Below are positions 22,452 through 33,706 of a stretch of DNA of 64,000 nucleotides, piece by piece. Origin of the DNA: Onthophagus taurus (lineage: Eukaryota; Arthropoda; Insecta; Coleoptera; Scarabaeidae); the NCBI RefSeq assembly GCF_036711975.1, contig NC_091976.1, forward strand, positions 5,208,001 to 5,272,000, written 5' to 3'. The stretch's first letter is position 1, and each line of letters starts with the position of its first letter. The position numbers and the translations under genes are program-made. Below the pieces are notes generated by a model that was not told where the DNA came from, did not search any database, and saw only the letters and a list, made by a program, of their open reading frames with translations.

Positions 22452-22587
22452 ACTGAACGAAACAGCTTTTTCCCGCTTAGTCCACGACATCCATACGATA
22501 TTGAAAAGAATATTAGCGCGCCATCTATCGTTCAAAATCTTATAATGTCATGGGTGAATTCAATTTTGTGTCTCTTCACAAGTAGAT

Positions 22588-22720
22588 TCTGTTAATGATG
22601 GTTTTAATTAACCGAAACCGGTACTGAAGGTAATTAAATTATCTCATCATCGTAACTGGAAATGGTGGCCCATGTTGCCGATTTAACCATATTTTAAAAT
22701 TATGGTATTATTTATTAATC
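22588..22720 (+). repeat. Degenerate hammerhead-like repeat 5' of U2 copy 1
   Basis: Contains TTAATGATGG, a GGTT/AACC stem and GAAACCGGTA, the layout of the hammerhead-like motifs elsewhere in the window but with a damaged core (TTAATGA for CTGANGA). The same roughly 130-bp sequence lies upstream of U2 copies 4 and 5 (40.0 and 55.1 kb), and its start also occurs at 27.1 kb. Confidence 0.6.
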
Positions 22721-22857
22721 ATAGGCATGACATAGGGTTACAACTCTTTTGTTTACAAGCGATGAGCGATCAAAGTTGAGCCAAAAATGTAGTCCAAGAG
22801 TTAAGCTAATTCTTAAGTTATGAAGTAAGTTAGAGAGTAAAATACACAATATTCGAT

Positions 22858-23420
22858 ATGGAAGGACGTAAAACAAGTAAAGTATTAGAGGATTTAGATT
22901 TTATTCTAATCAAGAATAACAGGCATAAATATTTTGCGAAATGTGGAACTTGTAGTAAATTGTTAACAAATACAACAGTCACTCGATTGAAATCGCACAA
23001 GTACTGGAAATAATTAGACTTTCCGAAATATATCCTGAGTTTAGCTGTTTCAATTTCCAATGTTATCGCTGGAACGCTTACAAAAGATTCTGTCAACAAT
23101 TCGAATTCTCTTAACTAATATGTTTGATGTTAGAATTCCTAGTTTCGGATGATGGACAACTAAATTTAGTTAGTGAAGTAAGTTTCTAATTCTAACAAAA
23201 GCGTGCACAGAAGTATTTCATTACCAAGTATTATCTCATGCAGTGAAGAAGTTGCTATATCTTTAGGTACATAAAAATCCAACTTCCTTGGTTACCACGA
23301 CTGCAATGACACCAAAACATTTCAAGAATGATGTACATACAAGAAAAGCTGAAGGTAACGCAGCTTTTATCATATGAAGGAGGAAAACATTCGGTATGCT
23401 TTTCATTATATTTTAGAAGC
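22858..23420 (+). pseudogene. hAT relic with BED zinc finger
   Basis: From ATG 22858 the frame reads MEGRKTSKVLEDLDFILIKN then KCGTCSKLL and THTV-like TRLKSHKYW, i.e. the Cys-x2-Cys and His part of a BED finger at the N-terminus of hAT transposases. Stops follow at about 23012. Sequence at 23320-23520 (CTTTTATCATATGA, AAGCGCCATCTATGTCTTTC) matches 29310-29430 and, inverted, 62180-62340, placing this in the same hAT family as those copies. Confidence 0.7.
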
Positions 23421-23518
23421 GCCATCTATGTCTTTCTATTGTTAAGTAAGTTTTTTTTTAATGGAAACATTTATTTTGTTCATCACTATGATATTCTCCA
23501 TGACAAAATAAATACATT

Positions 23519-23909
23519 TATCTACAACTATTGAATTATCTATTCGTTATACAATTGATTTTTGACGGGTAATGACACTCATTACCCATGACAGACAAAG
23601 TGTTGAATAATGAGGCCATTATTCCACACTTCTGACACTGCCTACTAATCAAAAAATAAAATATTAACAGAAATGACAGCTTTCTTATATTGAGGTTATG
23701 TCTGAAATGTCTATCAAGTTTATTTTTTTTTCGTTTTTTTGATTTTTTTTTCAAAATTAAATAGTTGTAGATAAAGTATAGTATTCAACTTGCGTATAAT
23801 GGATGTTACCCACTCAGATTACAACACTCGCTCGCTTCGCTCGCTCGTGTTGCAACTTCTTCTTCGTGGGTAACAGCCGCCATTATACGCTTGTTGAATA
23901 ATATACTAT
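23519..23909. repeat. Composite MITE with GC-rich foldback, copy 2
   Basis: Nearly base-for-base copy of 9485-9889, including the internal runs of T, the inverted TTTATCTACAACTA pair and the CGCTCGCTTCGCTCGCTCG foldback centre. The flanks differ from those of copy 1, so this is transposition, not segmental duplication. Confidence 0.9.
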
Positions 23910-24086
23910 TTTTTATTTAATGAATATTACGTATACTAAAAATGCAAATTGTAACCAAGGAACATCACAATTAACATCAAATAGGCTGGAAATATTAAAG
24001 TTTTGAAGGTTATCCATGTTACAAGTGTAAATTTTTATATAAATAAAAACCAAATAATAACTTCTAACTTGCGTTTATTATCTATA

Positions 24087-24127
24087 TCGGTACCGGTTTC
24101 GGAAATCAAATTTCCATCCTCAGCCGA
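24087..24127 (-). ncRNA. Hammerhead ribozyme motif, consensus core
   Basis: On the minus strand: helix I strand TCGG, core CTGAGGA, helix II GGAAA/TTTCC with a 5-base loop, GAAA, palindromic helix III ACCGGT, a GTA cleavage triplet, then CCGA closing helix I. CUGANGA and GAAA are the invariant hammerhead cores. The palindromic helix III implies cleavage as a dimer, as described for Penelope-associated hammerheads. The identical motif occurs at 61413-61453. One extra base (T) separates the core from helix II. Confidence 0.75.
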
Positions 24128-24751
24128 AAGCTAAATACAAAAAGTATCAATAATAAAAATTGAAATCACAAAAAAACAATAACTTACTGTCGGTAATTGA
24201 AGCTAATAGAATCGAAAAAATTCTTGTAAAATTTGAGAAACCAGAGAAGTGACATGAAAAGTTTTTAAAAAAAATTAAATATTTGAATATAAAAATTTAA
24301 GTTCACTAGATTCGAAAATTATGTATCCAAAGTTCCAAAACAATATCAAAAGAACACAAAATTACAAATGGATTAATCTATCTTAATTGGTAAGTTAATT
24401 CGATCCTCTTCTCTCTGAATTGTACTAATTTATGTTTATTTTAGTTTCGAATCTTTTTATAACCAAATTTTACGACATACCACATTTTTCGCACATTCAT
24501 TTGTAATTTTTGGTCTTTTGATATTGTTTTGGAACTTTAGATACATAATTTTCGAACCTAGTGAACTTAAAATTTTATATTCCATTTTCAAATTTCAAGA
24601 TTTCTCATTTTCAAATCCTTTCAAAAACTTTTAATGCCAACTTCTTTGGTTTCTCAATTGTTACAAGAACTTTCTCGATTCGATTAGCTTCAATTACTGA
24701 CAGTACGTTATTGTTTTTTCGTGATTTGAATTTTTATTACTGATACTTTTC

Positions 24752-24792
24752 TGCTAAGGATGAAAATTTGATTTCCGAAATCGGTAACGATA
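24752..24792 (+). ncRNA. Degenerate hammerhead-like motif
   Basis: Opposite arm of the same inverted repeat. The core reads CTAAGGA instead of CTGANGA and helix III ATCGGT instead of ACCGGT, so activity is unlikely. Confidence 0.5.
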
Positions 24793-24799
24793 ATAAACG

Positions 24800-25645
24800 C
24801 AAGTTAGAAGTTATTATTTGGTTTTTATTAATATGGAAATATTAAGGCGGTCATAATAGATGGTAGTTGTTTTAGTACCCATATCTGTCAACGTTTCCCT
24901 TAGCTACAAATTAACTTAATACCGGCTCGTAAAGTATAATACCTTACGAGCCGGTACATCGCCACTGCAACGTTTTCTACCGGATGATTAAAAGTTAGAA
25001 TACAGCATTAATCGGCATAAATTACAGCACTATTTAATATTATAATTTAATGAATACCAATATCATATAAAAATAGTGAGTGTTGATCATAGATAACTAG
25101 AGGTGTTGACAATATATTAATTTGCACACAAATTTAATCTAATTTTAATTCCTTAATTTCTGTCAATTTAGTACCTATAATTTTTTCTCAATTCAACCCT
25201 GTTCTCTTAGAAGTTAGTTCCTACGGGAGTTGGAACAGTTTGGATATGATATCAATAAATCAGTATGTATTCAAGAGATCAACATATGTCTCTTATTTTC
25301 TAAGTCACTACTTTATGTTTGAATTATCATAATGTGGGCCGATCCTTGCGGTACTGCAATACAAGGCCAACCCGTGACAGAAGTGGAGCAAGCTCCTACC
25401 TTCCGTCTATTTCCAAAAATCAGTTTAATATACTGGCCCCGCATGCGGGGCGTATCAGATATTAAGCTGATAAGAACAGATACTACACTTTGATCTTAGC
25501 CATAGGCCGAGAAGCGATACTGAACCAAACAGCTTTTTCCCGCTTAGTCCACGACATCCATACGATATTGAAAAGAATATTCGCGCGCCATCTATCGTTC
25601 AAAATCTTATAATGTTATGTAAGGTAAATTCAATTTTGTGACGCT
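24800..25645. repeat. U2-bearing segment, inverted copy of 38030-38880
   Basis: About 840 bp, including AAGGCGGTCATAATAGATGG, a TACCGGCTCGTAAAGTATAA foldback (24925-24955), the LINE-derived 3' flank and U2 copy 2, recur in inverse orientation at 38.03-38.88 kb with few differences. Homology continues through the adjoining hammerhead repeat, making about 1.5 kb in all. Confidence 0.88.
25333..25518 (-). ncRNA. U2 snRNA copy 2
   Basis: Complete 186-nt U2 with the same 5' end, branch-site recognition element, Sm-like site and 3' stem-loops as copy 1; it has GGTAGGAGCTTGCTCCAC in the stem III region. Upstream (25519-25600) the putative promoter sequence with CCACGACATCCATACGAT and CGCGCGCCATCTATCG (minus-strand complement) is conserved. 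The 3' flank carries LINE-derived GGAACAGTTTGGATATGAT. Confidence 0.9.
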
Positions 25646-25649
25646 TGAT

Positions 25650-27165
25650 AAGTAGTGTAATAATAACCCATTATCAGTAATTTAGTCTTGTTTGATTATC
25701 GTATTGATCGTAGAAGAGTTTTTTTTGAACAATTATAAAATAATGTTAGATACTATACGCTAGTGTAGTTTATTGTTCTTTAATGGTCTAATCCTAAAGT
25801 TTCACTTGTAAAGTCGATGCGAAGTAATTTTAAAGATTCGGTATCAGATAACCTCAATTTAAATTTTTCAAAATTATTTATTTAAATCTTTATCTACCCG
25901 GATCATACCTATTTAGAACGATAAACTTAACTTGGTTAACAAAGAAAATAATTAATATTTGTATGGAATAATGAAATTTGGATGAAAATTTACAAAATTA
26001 ATTTGAACATATTGGAAAATTTATAGTTGAGATCAGAAGAAAATGAATGGATATTTGAAAATTGTTTTAAAAGAGCATCAAAATTACGAAATATCACGCA
26101 TAATTATAAATAATTTTAAAAATTTAAATAATAATTTGACAAATTGAATTAGAGACATTTCAAATGTCAAAGTTGGCTACATTGAAAAACTAAGACACAA
26201 ATTCCAAATCTATAAATTTAACCAATCAGGAGAGGTTATTTGGGAATTTAACATCCGAAAAACGGAATTTATCAACAAAAAGAGTGTGCTTCCTGTTGTC
26301 TAAAGAAACACACACATTTTTTTTGCTCTGCTGAAAATTAATTAAATCAACGTGTCAACGAGTTAAAAAAATTATATCCGTTCCTGTTCAACTTTGAAAA
26401 AACAATTCATCCTGTTCCTATTAAAGAAAAATATCCGTTTCTGTTCAATAATTTCGAAGAAACGATTAAATTCGCTCCTGATCAAGTAAAGCAATTGGTT
26501 CCGTTTCTGGTAGAAACCATCATCACTAGTGAAGAGAAAAATTGGTTCTCAATCCTGAATCCAACCATCACCTGTCACGAAGAAAATATTATTCTAAGTT
26601 TGACCTCCAAAGTTCCCATAGAAACAAATTGGCTAAGTTATTTTTTTTATAATTTATTGTTTTTGTTGATATATTTTTTAAAGAAAAAAACTCTTCTTAC
26701 CTTCAATAAGAGAAGTTCTTGATAAATTCAATATAAATTTTGAGATTACTATTACAATTTCCTAATTAATTTAATATTTGACGAGTTGTTATACATATCT
26801 GAGTTGATAAATATTACTTCGAATCAACTAATTTAGAATATTTGTTTATATAATCAGTATATTTTGTTAATTTTGTCGACAACATCTCAATTTGATTGCA
26901 CCTTAAGTTGTGCACATGTTTGTCTTGACAGTATTACCAGAACCTGCCTTAACCCTGAGATAATTCGACAATTCTGTTTAAATATTTAAATTTTTTTCAA
27001 TTTAATAAAAAAACAAATTATTATAAAATTTAGTAATGTTGTTTTCATTAAAATAATTGTTTTCAAAAGAAGAGGGACTATTTGCGGTCCATTTGGAAAA
27101 ACATTACAGTAGATTCGGTTAATGATGACTTTAATTAACCGAAACCGGTACAGAAAGTAATTAAA
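25650..27165. other. No recognised gene
   Basis: AT-rich sequence. A stretch at 26350-26650 has two phrases reading YPFLF and VPFLVETI in a partly open plus-strand frame, but the resemblance is weak and no family is recognised. 27108-27155 carries a degenerate hammerhead-like motif (TCGGTTAATGATG, GAAACCGGTA). Confidence 0.5.
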
Positions 27166-27172
27166 TTATATA

Positions 27173-28364
27173 CAGTGTGTCCGTAAAGTAACGGATATAT
27201 GCGATAAAATTATAAACGGTTTATGAAAAAATCCCTGAAACGGGTCTAAAGATTTAAATTTTTTGCAATCTTTTGGTGAAGATTTCAATTTTTTTCCGCC
27301 ATTTTTAAACGAGTTATGACGCCATCAAAACTTTTTTCAAATGGCATTCCCCCATTTTTATTACGGAATATGAAAGTGGGCGTTTTTCTGAATCTACTAC
27401 AGTCAATATTAATATTAGTTACATAAGAAAATTTTCGAGAAAAATTACTTTAAAGTGTACCTACTTCAAATTTGTTGACATGATAAAAATAGCAGTAGCC
27501 ATGAGTAACTATGGTAACCAATTGTTTTAAACAATTTTTTAAGTGTCAAAGATGATTTAGTAAGTAGTTCTCTTCCTTATTGCAACATTTCCTGATCGAA
27601 CACTACTTAGCTCATTAGTACGGTAAGTCTGGCTGTGACTAAATTTGAAAAGCATGACCATCTTTGAGATTTCCCGAAGTCTGCCCGACCGAATGTTTCA
27701 GGGGAGGTTCAACAAATGGTGGTTTTGACTGGGCAAGAAACCCTTATGTTACTGTCAGGGGTATTGGGTCACATTTGGACATTAGTAAATTATTAGTAAA
27801 AATCGCAAAATATTTCTCCTATAAAGTAAACCTCATTCACAAGCAATGAGTCGTAGTTTTTCCAAGAACAATTTTGCTACGATGACGAAGACTTTATCAA
27901 AAACATATTTTTTCCGACGAGGAAACATTCACATTGAATACAAATAAATAGACAAAATTGTCAGTATTGGTCAACCCAAAATCCACATTGGGCAAGAAAG
28001 TCGCACACCCAATATCCGCAAAAGATCAATGTGTGGAACGAAGGATACGAGATAGTATCCTGATTTGAAGAAGTTAATGTTTGAAGTAATTTTTCTCGAA
28101 AATTTTCTTATGTAACCAATATTAATATTGAGTGTACTAGATTTTGAAAAAGAATTACTTTCATATTCCGTAATAAAAATGATGAACTGCCATTTGAAAA
28201 AAATATCGATGACGTCATAACTCGTTTAAAAATGGCGGAAACAAAATGGAAATCTATACCAAAAGATAGCAAAAAATTTAAATCTTTAGACCCGTTTCAG
28301 GGATTTTTCCATAAACCGTTCATAATGGTTTTATCGCTTATATCCGTTACTTTACGGACCACTG
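27173..28364 (+). mobile_element. Mariner-type element with about 280-bp TIRs
   Basis: CAGTGTGTCCGTAAAGTAAC at 27173 and its near-complement ending CACTG at 28364 are flanked by TA on both sides. Complementarity of the ends extends about 280 bp inwards, including GAAAATTTTCTTATGTAAC. The interior holds transposase relics: GSHLDISKL, then FSDEETFTLN near 27915 (first catalytic Asp region) and VAHPISAKDQCVERR. The rest of the catalytic domain is deleted, so the copy is non-autonomous. Confidence 0.85.
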
Positions 28365-28399
28365 TATAATATTACGAATTTTGTAGACACTGGTTACTC

Positions 28400-29440
28400 A
28401 TGAAGAAATAGAATTAAATAATTGTTTGACAAAATGTATTTTTATTTTGAGCCGCAACATTTTAAAAATTTTGTAAACAAGTTAGGAAGCGGGTCGTTCT
28501 AGGCTCCATTCTAGTACAACTTTATCTACAACTTTGCTGGACAATATTTACAAATAGAACATAACTGAAGCTTCTAAGTTTGTTACAAGTGAATCTGCTA
28601 TGATTATTGATGGATGGAAAAATACGTACAAAAACAGTTGTTTGTGTCTTGCACAATGCTAATGGTAACAAAGCATGCTTCGTTAATGCATGGGATTTAT
28701 CAGGAGAACCGGAAATAGGTGAGAAACTTTCGGAAACAGTAATTTCTGCCATCAAATTAGCCAACGAAACTTTCAATGCGGAAGTATATGCCATTGTATC
28801 AGATGATGCCTCTGTAATGGTGAAAATGGGTGGTATGTTAAAACATGTTGTCTTGCAGCAGTTATACAGCTAACTTACTTGCAAAAAATGTACGCAATAA
28901 AATTCTAACAGATAACGTTACAAACATTTTACGGAAGTTCAAAAATATTGATCTGGAAAGAAAAATGATTGAAAAAGGTGGTCATAGGATGAAATCACCT
29001 TGGGATACTTGTTGGTGCTCCTATAGGAATTATATTTCATTTTTAAAAAATTGTTGCTGCCGATATAAAAGGAAAAACTTTAAAATCTGTATCAAATCTA
29101 TACATCGAAGAATTCATAGAAAACGTTAGAAGCTATATGTATACAACTTCTAGATCCCATCTGCGAATTAATTAACACTTGCTATCAAGAGCAATTTCGA
29201 GACGAACTAAACAAAAGAGAAGATATGGGTCTTAATATACCGGGTGAGGCAGTTAAATTGAAACGACCTTATAACTCATAAACCATCAATTTTGTGGAAA
29301 AACGTTTCAGATAAAACTTTTATCATATGAGAGGGGAAAGCATTCGGTATGGTTTTCATTATATTTTAGAAGCGCCATCTATGTCTTTCTATTGTTAAGT
29401 AAGTTTTCTTTAAATGGAAACATTTATTTTATTTGAAACA
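28400..29440 (+). pseudogene. hAT (DUF659) transposase relic, copy A
   Basis: Frames at 28560-28860 read SAMIIDGWKN, KTVVCVLHNANGNKACFVNA, WDLSGEPEIGEKLSE and AIVSDDASVMVKMGGML; then SYTANLLAKNVRNK and GGHRMKSPWDTCWCSYRNY to about 29035. IDGW, SD(D/N)AS and HxANL with the TRW-like block are the hAT RNase H-fold landmarks. Frameshifts at 28618 and 28845 and stops near 29130 disable it. Homologous copies lie on the minus strand at 39.46-39.95 and 63.37-63.83 kb. The terminal part (29310-29430) matches the ends of the copies at 23.3 and 62.3 kb. Confidence 0.85.
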
Positions 29441-29457
29441 TTTTTTATTTAATGAAT

Positions 29458-29524
29458 ATCAAGGTTTGTAAAGCGTATTGTACCAATGGTACAATATGGT
29501 ACAATACGCTTTACAAACCTTGAT
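29458..29524. mobile_element. 67-bp foldback element with GAAT target duplication
   Basis: Arms ATCAAGGTTTGTAAAGCGTA and complement (28 bp each) surround an 11-bp centre. GAAT lies at 29454-29457 and 29525-29528. The related sequence at 23911-23940 (TTTATTTAATGAATATTACG) lacks the insert and has one GAAT, so it serves as an empty site. Confidence 0.85.
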
Positions 29525-29599
29525 GAATATTACGTATACTAAAAATTCAAAGTGTAACCAGGGAACACCACAATTAACATCAAGTAGGCTGGAAGTATT

Positions 29600-30969
29600 A
29601 AGGCGGCTATAATAGATGGTAGTTAGTTATTTATGTAACTGTTGTCATATCCGCGAGGTGGTGTATCATTTATACTCAATACGTGTTTGATGGACTTTCT
29701 TGAATAATTAAACGACTTTATGGCTTTTGCGGGAAATTTATTTTTGCCAATTTTAAAGCAGAATCTTGTACATCTTGTATATGACAAAATCGTAAACAAC
29801 AACAACAACTATTTTTATATCACTATGCTTACAACATGTAAATCGTTAACAGGTAAAGTGATCTAAATACTTATTATAAAATAAACGTTGATCAAAATAA
29901 TTATCAACTAAATTATTCTAACACCCTCCCTCAACGTTTATAATGAATATTCTAATCAAATTAATCCTAAACCTTTTCTAAACTTCCTAAGTTTTATTTT
30001 ATCTAACGGTTTAGTCAGTATATCAGCTATCATGTCTTCAGTAGGTAAATATTTTATATTTATTTTATTTTTATTTACTAAATCCCTTATATAATGGTAT
30101 TTCGTATCTATGTGCTTAGTTCTTTTCTTTAACTGGTCATTTTTGGTAAGTTTAAACACATATGCAATTAGGTGATCCGTTGATTGATCTGGGCTTGATT
30201 TTATTTGTAATTTTAAATCAATGGTATTTTTCAAATATCTAAATACTCGTTGCACTTCTATCCAATCCCTTTTCATTGGATTCGTTACTTTCTGTGCTAA
30301 AATAGATACTGAAGCAGAAATATCTGGTCGAGTATTATTTGCAATATACAGTAAAGCTCCAATTGCACTTCTGTACTGTTTTTCGTCAAATTTTTCGCTT
30401 CCGGTTAAATCATCTTTTCTATATCCTGTGTTTATTGGTATATCACTATTCTTAGCGTCTTCTAAGCCAAATTCTTTTAATTTTCTTGATATATATTTTC
30501 TTTGATGTAATTGAAAATGCTGACCATCTCTTTCTATTTGAACACCTAGAAATTCTGTAATTTCTCCTAACAATTTAATTTTGAAATAATTATTTAGTGC
30601 TCGCTCCATATTATCAAAAGTTTTATCAAATTTTGCTACACAACATATATCATCTACATAGATAGCTAAGTATAACATATCTTCATTAACTTCTTTAAAA
30701 TATAAACAATGATCATTTTCGCTTTGTTTAAAATTATTTTCAATCAAAATTTTCTGAAATTTTTTAAACCATTCGTTAGCACCTTATTTTAATCGGGAAT
30801 TTTATTTTTGCCAATTTTAAAGCAGAATCTTGTACATCTTGTATATGACAAAATCGTAAACAACAACTATTTTTATATCACTATGCTTACAACATGTAAA
30901 TCGTTAACAGGTAAAGTGATCTAAATACTTATTATAAAATAAACGTTGATCAAAATAATTATCAACGTC
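29600..30969 (-). mobile_element. Deleted Ty1/copia element with LTR remnants
   Basis: On the minus strand a polypurine tract GAGGGAGGG at 29924-29932 is followed directly by the 3' LTR starting TGTTAGAATAATTTA (29923 downwards). About 175 bp of the LTR (29731-29908) recur in the same orientation at 30794-30965, upstream of the pol fragment. Between them only the RT C-terminus and RNase H remain, so gag, protease, integrase and the RT N-terminus have been deleted. Confidence 0.85.
29953..30785 (-). pseudogene. Ty1/copia RT and RNase H, partial
   Basis: The minus-strand frame starts at GANEWFKKFQKIL just inside the LTR remnant and runs through MLYLAIYVDDICCVA (YVDD catalytic box), FLGVQIERDGQHFQLHQRKY, GALLYIANNTRPDIS and DWIEVQRVFRYLKNT. 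RNase H is partly deleted: it jumps from SSPDQSTDHLIAY to KRTKHIDTKYHYIRD and ends ILTKPLDKIKLRKFRKGLGL. The ORF is open over 263 codons despite the deletions. The upstream GL(K)Q block is broken by a stop. Confidence 0.9.
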
Positions 30970-31144
30970 GTTATTGCCAAAATCAAAAAAAAAGTAACAA
31001 AAACTAGTATAAACTCTCTCCATTCCTTTCAATCTTGATCCAGCGTTCGAGCTCATTCTTTCCACCTACTCCTTTCCATACTTCTGTAGTTTGTAATTCT
31101 CTGTATATGTTCCCACCACTTAAGTTGCTTTTCTTCTATAAACC

Positions 31145-31590
31145 GTAATATTAATATAATGTAGGTTAAAATAAAAAATAATACTTTTCCTGAAAAATAA
31201 ATCTCTCTATTTAATGTCTAACCGGTTTCGGCATACGCCATCATCAGAGACTTTAAGATAATATCATTAAATTTTATCAACATATGGAACTAATCTTTGT
31301 TGCACATAAAAACGGCTTATTAAAATACACGTTAAAAGTTAAAATGTATAAACGAATTAAAACACACGTTAAAAGTTACAAAATTGTAAAAATATAAATT
31401 AACAGAATTATATCCAGAATGGCGACACTTATGGTATGGGCCAAAATCATGCCAAAATAATTGTGTTAATTTATATTTATATTTTTTTAATTTTTTAACT
31501 TTTAACGTGTATATTAATAATCCGTGTATATATGCAACAAAGATTAGTTCCATATGTTGATAAAATTTAATGATATTATCTTGATCTCTC
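31145..31590. repeat. Inverted repeat unit with hammerhead motif
   Basis: AACATATGGAACTAATCTTT at about 31280 is mirrored near 31540; the arms are about 60 bp (31248-31310 against 31525-31585). The left arm continues into a hammerhead motif; the right arm ends in CTCTCTGATAATGA, where the mirrored motif begins but is truncated. Head-to-head layout as at 24.0-24.8 kb, but a different sequence family. Confidence 0.75.
31216..31251 (-). ncRNA. Hammerhead ribozyme motif, consensus core
   Basis: Minus strand: helix I GTCT, core CTGATGA, T, helix II GGC/GCC with a GTAT loop, GAAA, palindromic helix III ACCGGT, cleavage triplet GTT, then AGAC closing helix I with 4 bp. All invariant core residues are present. 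Very short helices imply that it would work best as a dimer. Confidence 0.75.
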
Positions 31591-32329
31591 TGATAATGAC
31601 AATAATTAACTGACAGTATTCTGTATCTCTTCTCGTTATTCTTCTGATACGTCTCAGATATTTCATTTCTGCTACTTGTATCTTATTCCATTGTATTTTA
31701 CTCAATACCCACGTACTTTGTAGACACTAAGTTTTGTCTTCCGCGACCCTTTTCTTTTACTAATAATCTTGTTGTTCATAGCATAATATAACCTCACCGA
31801 CTTATCTATCTTCTCTATCGTAACTCACAAGTACTGAAATGTTTCTACTTACTTTACCTGTGTTTCCTCTATTTCAATCTTAATCTCTATATGTTTTTTG
31901 CCTACTATCATTACTTCTTTGTTATTCTTTTTAATACTTGTTCCATTTTTCCAAGTTTCTTCTTCTGGTTGCGGAATTAAAATGAAGTCTTCAGCGAGAG
32001 CTCCTTCAGATACTTATACTATTTTAAGAATATGTTTTAATCGCAGCATACATAAAAGTAATGAAAAGTGTTGGACTTAAGATACCCCCATGTCTTAGTC
32101 TTGCAAATGGTTCTGATTCTATGTGTATTAGCTTACTATCTATTTTTCTAACATTAATATATTCCAAAGCTTTTTTTTTTCATTCCCCATCAAACTCTTT
32201 TTCTAAATCTATAAATGCCAAAAACCCTTTCTCTTCTCCTTGGAACCTTTCTATACTATTTGTCTCATGGAAGCCAATCCTGGTCGATGTTCATGTTTAA
32301 TTTGAGAGATATTAAAAATTGCAGAAAAT

Positions 32330-33706
32330 TCCAAAAATCACACCGACTTTGTTTAGGAAGGTTAAGGAATTATTTACAACTTAAGTTATGCTTGAAATCT
32401 TATAAAGTCTATATACCACTTCGGAAGACTTCGGTTTGTTTCAAGGAATACAATATTTAACGTATATCATTCATATCGAAAGATAGTAGCTTATAGGCAG
32501 TAACGTGCTTTTTAATATATACAATATTTGTTTAGATTAAGGTAAAGTGAGCCAATCCTTACCTTATTAATTATATTTTTAAGCCCTATTTTGTCTCTTA
32601 CGCACATTCTAAATGCTATATGAAACTCAGAATCAGCAACTCTTAATTTAGCGGTGATCCAAATTCCTTTTGTAACTTTTTCGAATATATTTTAAAGCCT
32701 TCTTTTGCATCTTACGCACATTCTAAATGTTGCATGAAAACTAAAATTTGCAATTCTTAATTTGGCGGTGATCCAAATTCTTTTTCTATCGTTATCTGCA
32801 AAATATCGTGCATTTTAATTAACTACTCGTTTCTGACGTTGTTCTGAAATAATTTATTGACGATTTTAATTAAATGCGAATACATACTGGGTACAAAAAT
32901 TTACTTTACATCTCCACGATGCAGCGTTAACAAGCTGTAGACGAATGAATGTAAATTGCATCTTCGTAGACATCTATGAACCGACGATTAGTTGTGACAT
33001 TTATGTCTTGGCAATAAACGTGTACTGGTAGTAGGATTATCCCCAAGTTCCTGCAAGTTTTCGATGTCGGCCGGAGCGATACATCATGTCTCCACTGCGC
33101 GTATTTCTACGTTATTAGTTATGTGATATTGTGCAATACAATGTACAATATACACAATGTAATGCATGCGCTTAAAACTTTTATCATTCTCTAATAGTAT
33201 ACCCTGCTGTATTGAATTTAAAACCTTTCGAAGGTTTCAATAGTTAATAAATGGTACCCGCTGAACATTTAATAACTTCAAAATCAAGTAAATTGTTGTC
33301 TAGGCATATTAATTATGTGTAATAAGCCGTAAACTGCTAAACACAAGTTCTTCCTTGAAACAACTTGGGGTATGGGAAATGTTATAAAATAATTTGTGGA
33401 GTACCAAAACATCAAATCATAGGTGAGTGTCGTTTTCAAAAATTGATTTTTATACAACTTAGAAATATTCATAAAAACATTTTATATTGAACTATAACTC
33501 AACAACTTAAATTTACTGTTATATCGCGATAATTTGAAGATATATTAACAACCAAACCTATTATTACAATATATTACTTACTGCAAATAGTATGGTGATC
33601 TTGAAAACTAGCTGAGATATAAATAAGACTAAAATGAGGAAAAAATTGCAGTTCTGCATGATCTAAATTTAACGCACATTTACAGTTTTTACAATGGTTA
33701 AAAGTA
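32330..33706. other. No gene; 114-bp direct repeat at 32585-32800
   Basis: TTACGCACATTCTAAATG occurs at 32599 and 32713 within two diverged units (GCGGTGATCCAAATTC in both), a period of about 114 bp. The remainder of this stretch has no recognised coding or repeat feature. Confidence 0.65.

Larger units (their letters stand above)
24045..24840. repeat. Head-to-head hammerhead-bearing repeat (Penelope type)
   Basis: AAACCAAATAATAACTTCTA at about 24055 is mirrored by its complement near 24815, and the arms stay complementary for about 350 bp inwards (CAAAACAATATCAAAAG near 24340 against CTTTTGATATTGTTTTG near 24520). Each arm carries a hammerhead-like motif near its outer end. The same unit recurs at 38.86-39.53 kb (inverted pair) and singly at 61.13-61.62 kb. 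Inverted, partial copies are characteristic of Penelope-like insertions; no protein frame is present. Confidence 0.8.
31010..32320 (-). pseudogene. RTE-type LINE RT relic, interrupted
   Basis: Read leftwards from 32300: NMNIDQDWLP, then FLAFIDLEKEFDGE (palm motif A, Asp present), RLRHGGILSPTLFITFMYAAI (motif B), and further on AEMKYLRRI-like wording near 31640. NELERWIKIER is found near 31050. GGILSPTLF and IDLEKxFD are typical of RTE-group reverse transcriptases. Stops and frameshifts are numerous. The stretch 31145-31590 is an inserted hammerhead-bearing repeat. Confidence 0.65.

Noticed and set aside
26495-26722. 75-codon plus-strand frame
   Set aside because: No recognisable domain or conserved neighbour; may be chance in AT-rich DNA.
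31898-32300. Plus-strand frames with hydrophobic stretches
   Set aside because: They are antisense to the RTE-type RT relic; the hydrophobicity comes from reverse-complemented Lys/Glu codons.
32585-32800. Two repeats considered as LTR or MITE ends
   Set aside because: Same orientation, adjacent, no flanking duplication; a plain tandem duplication.
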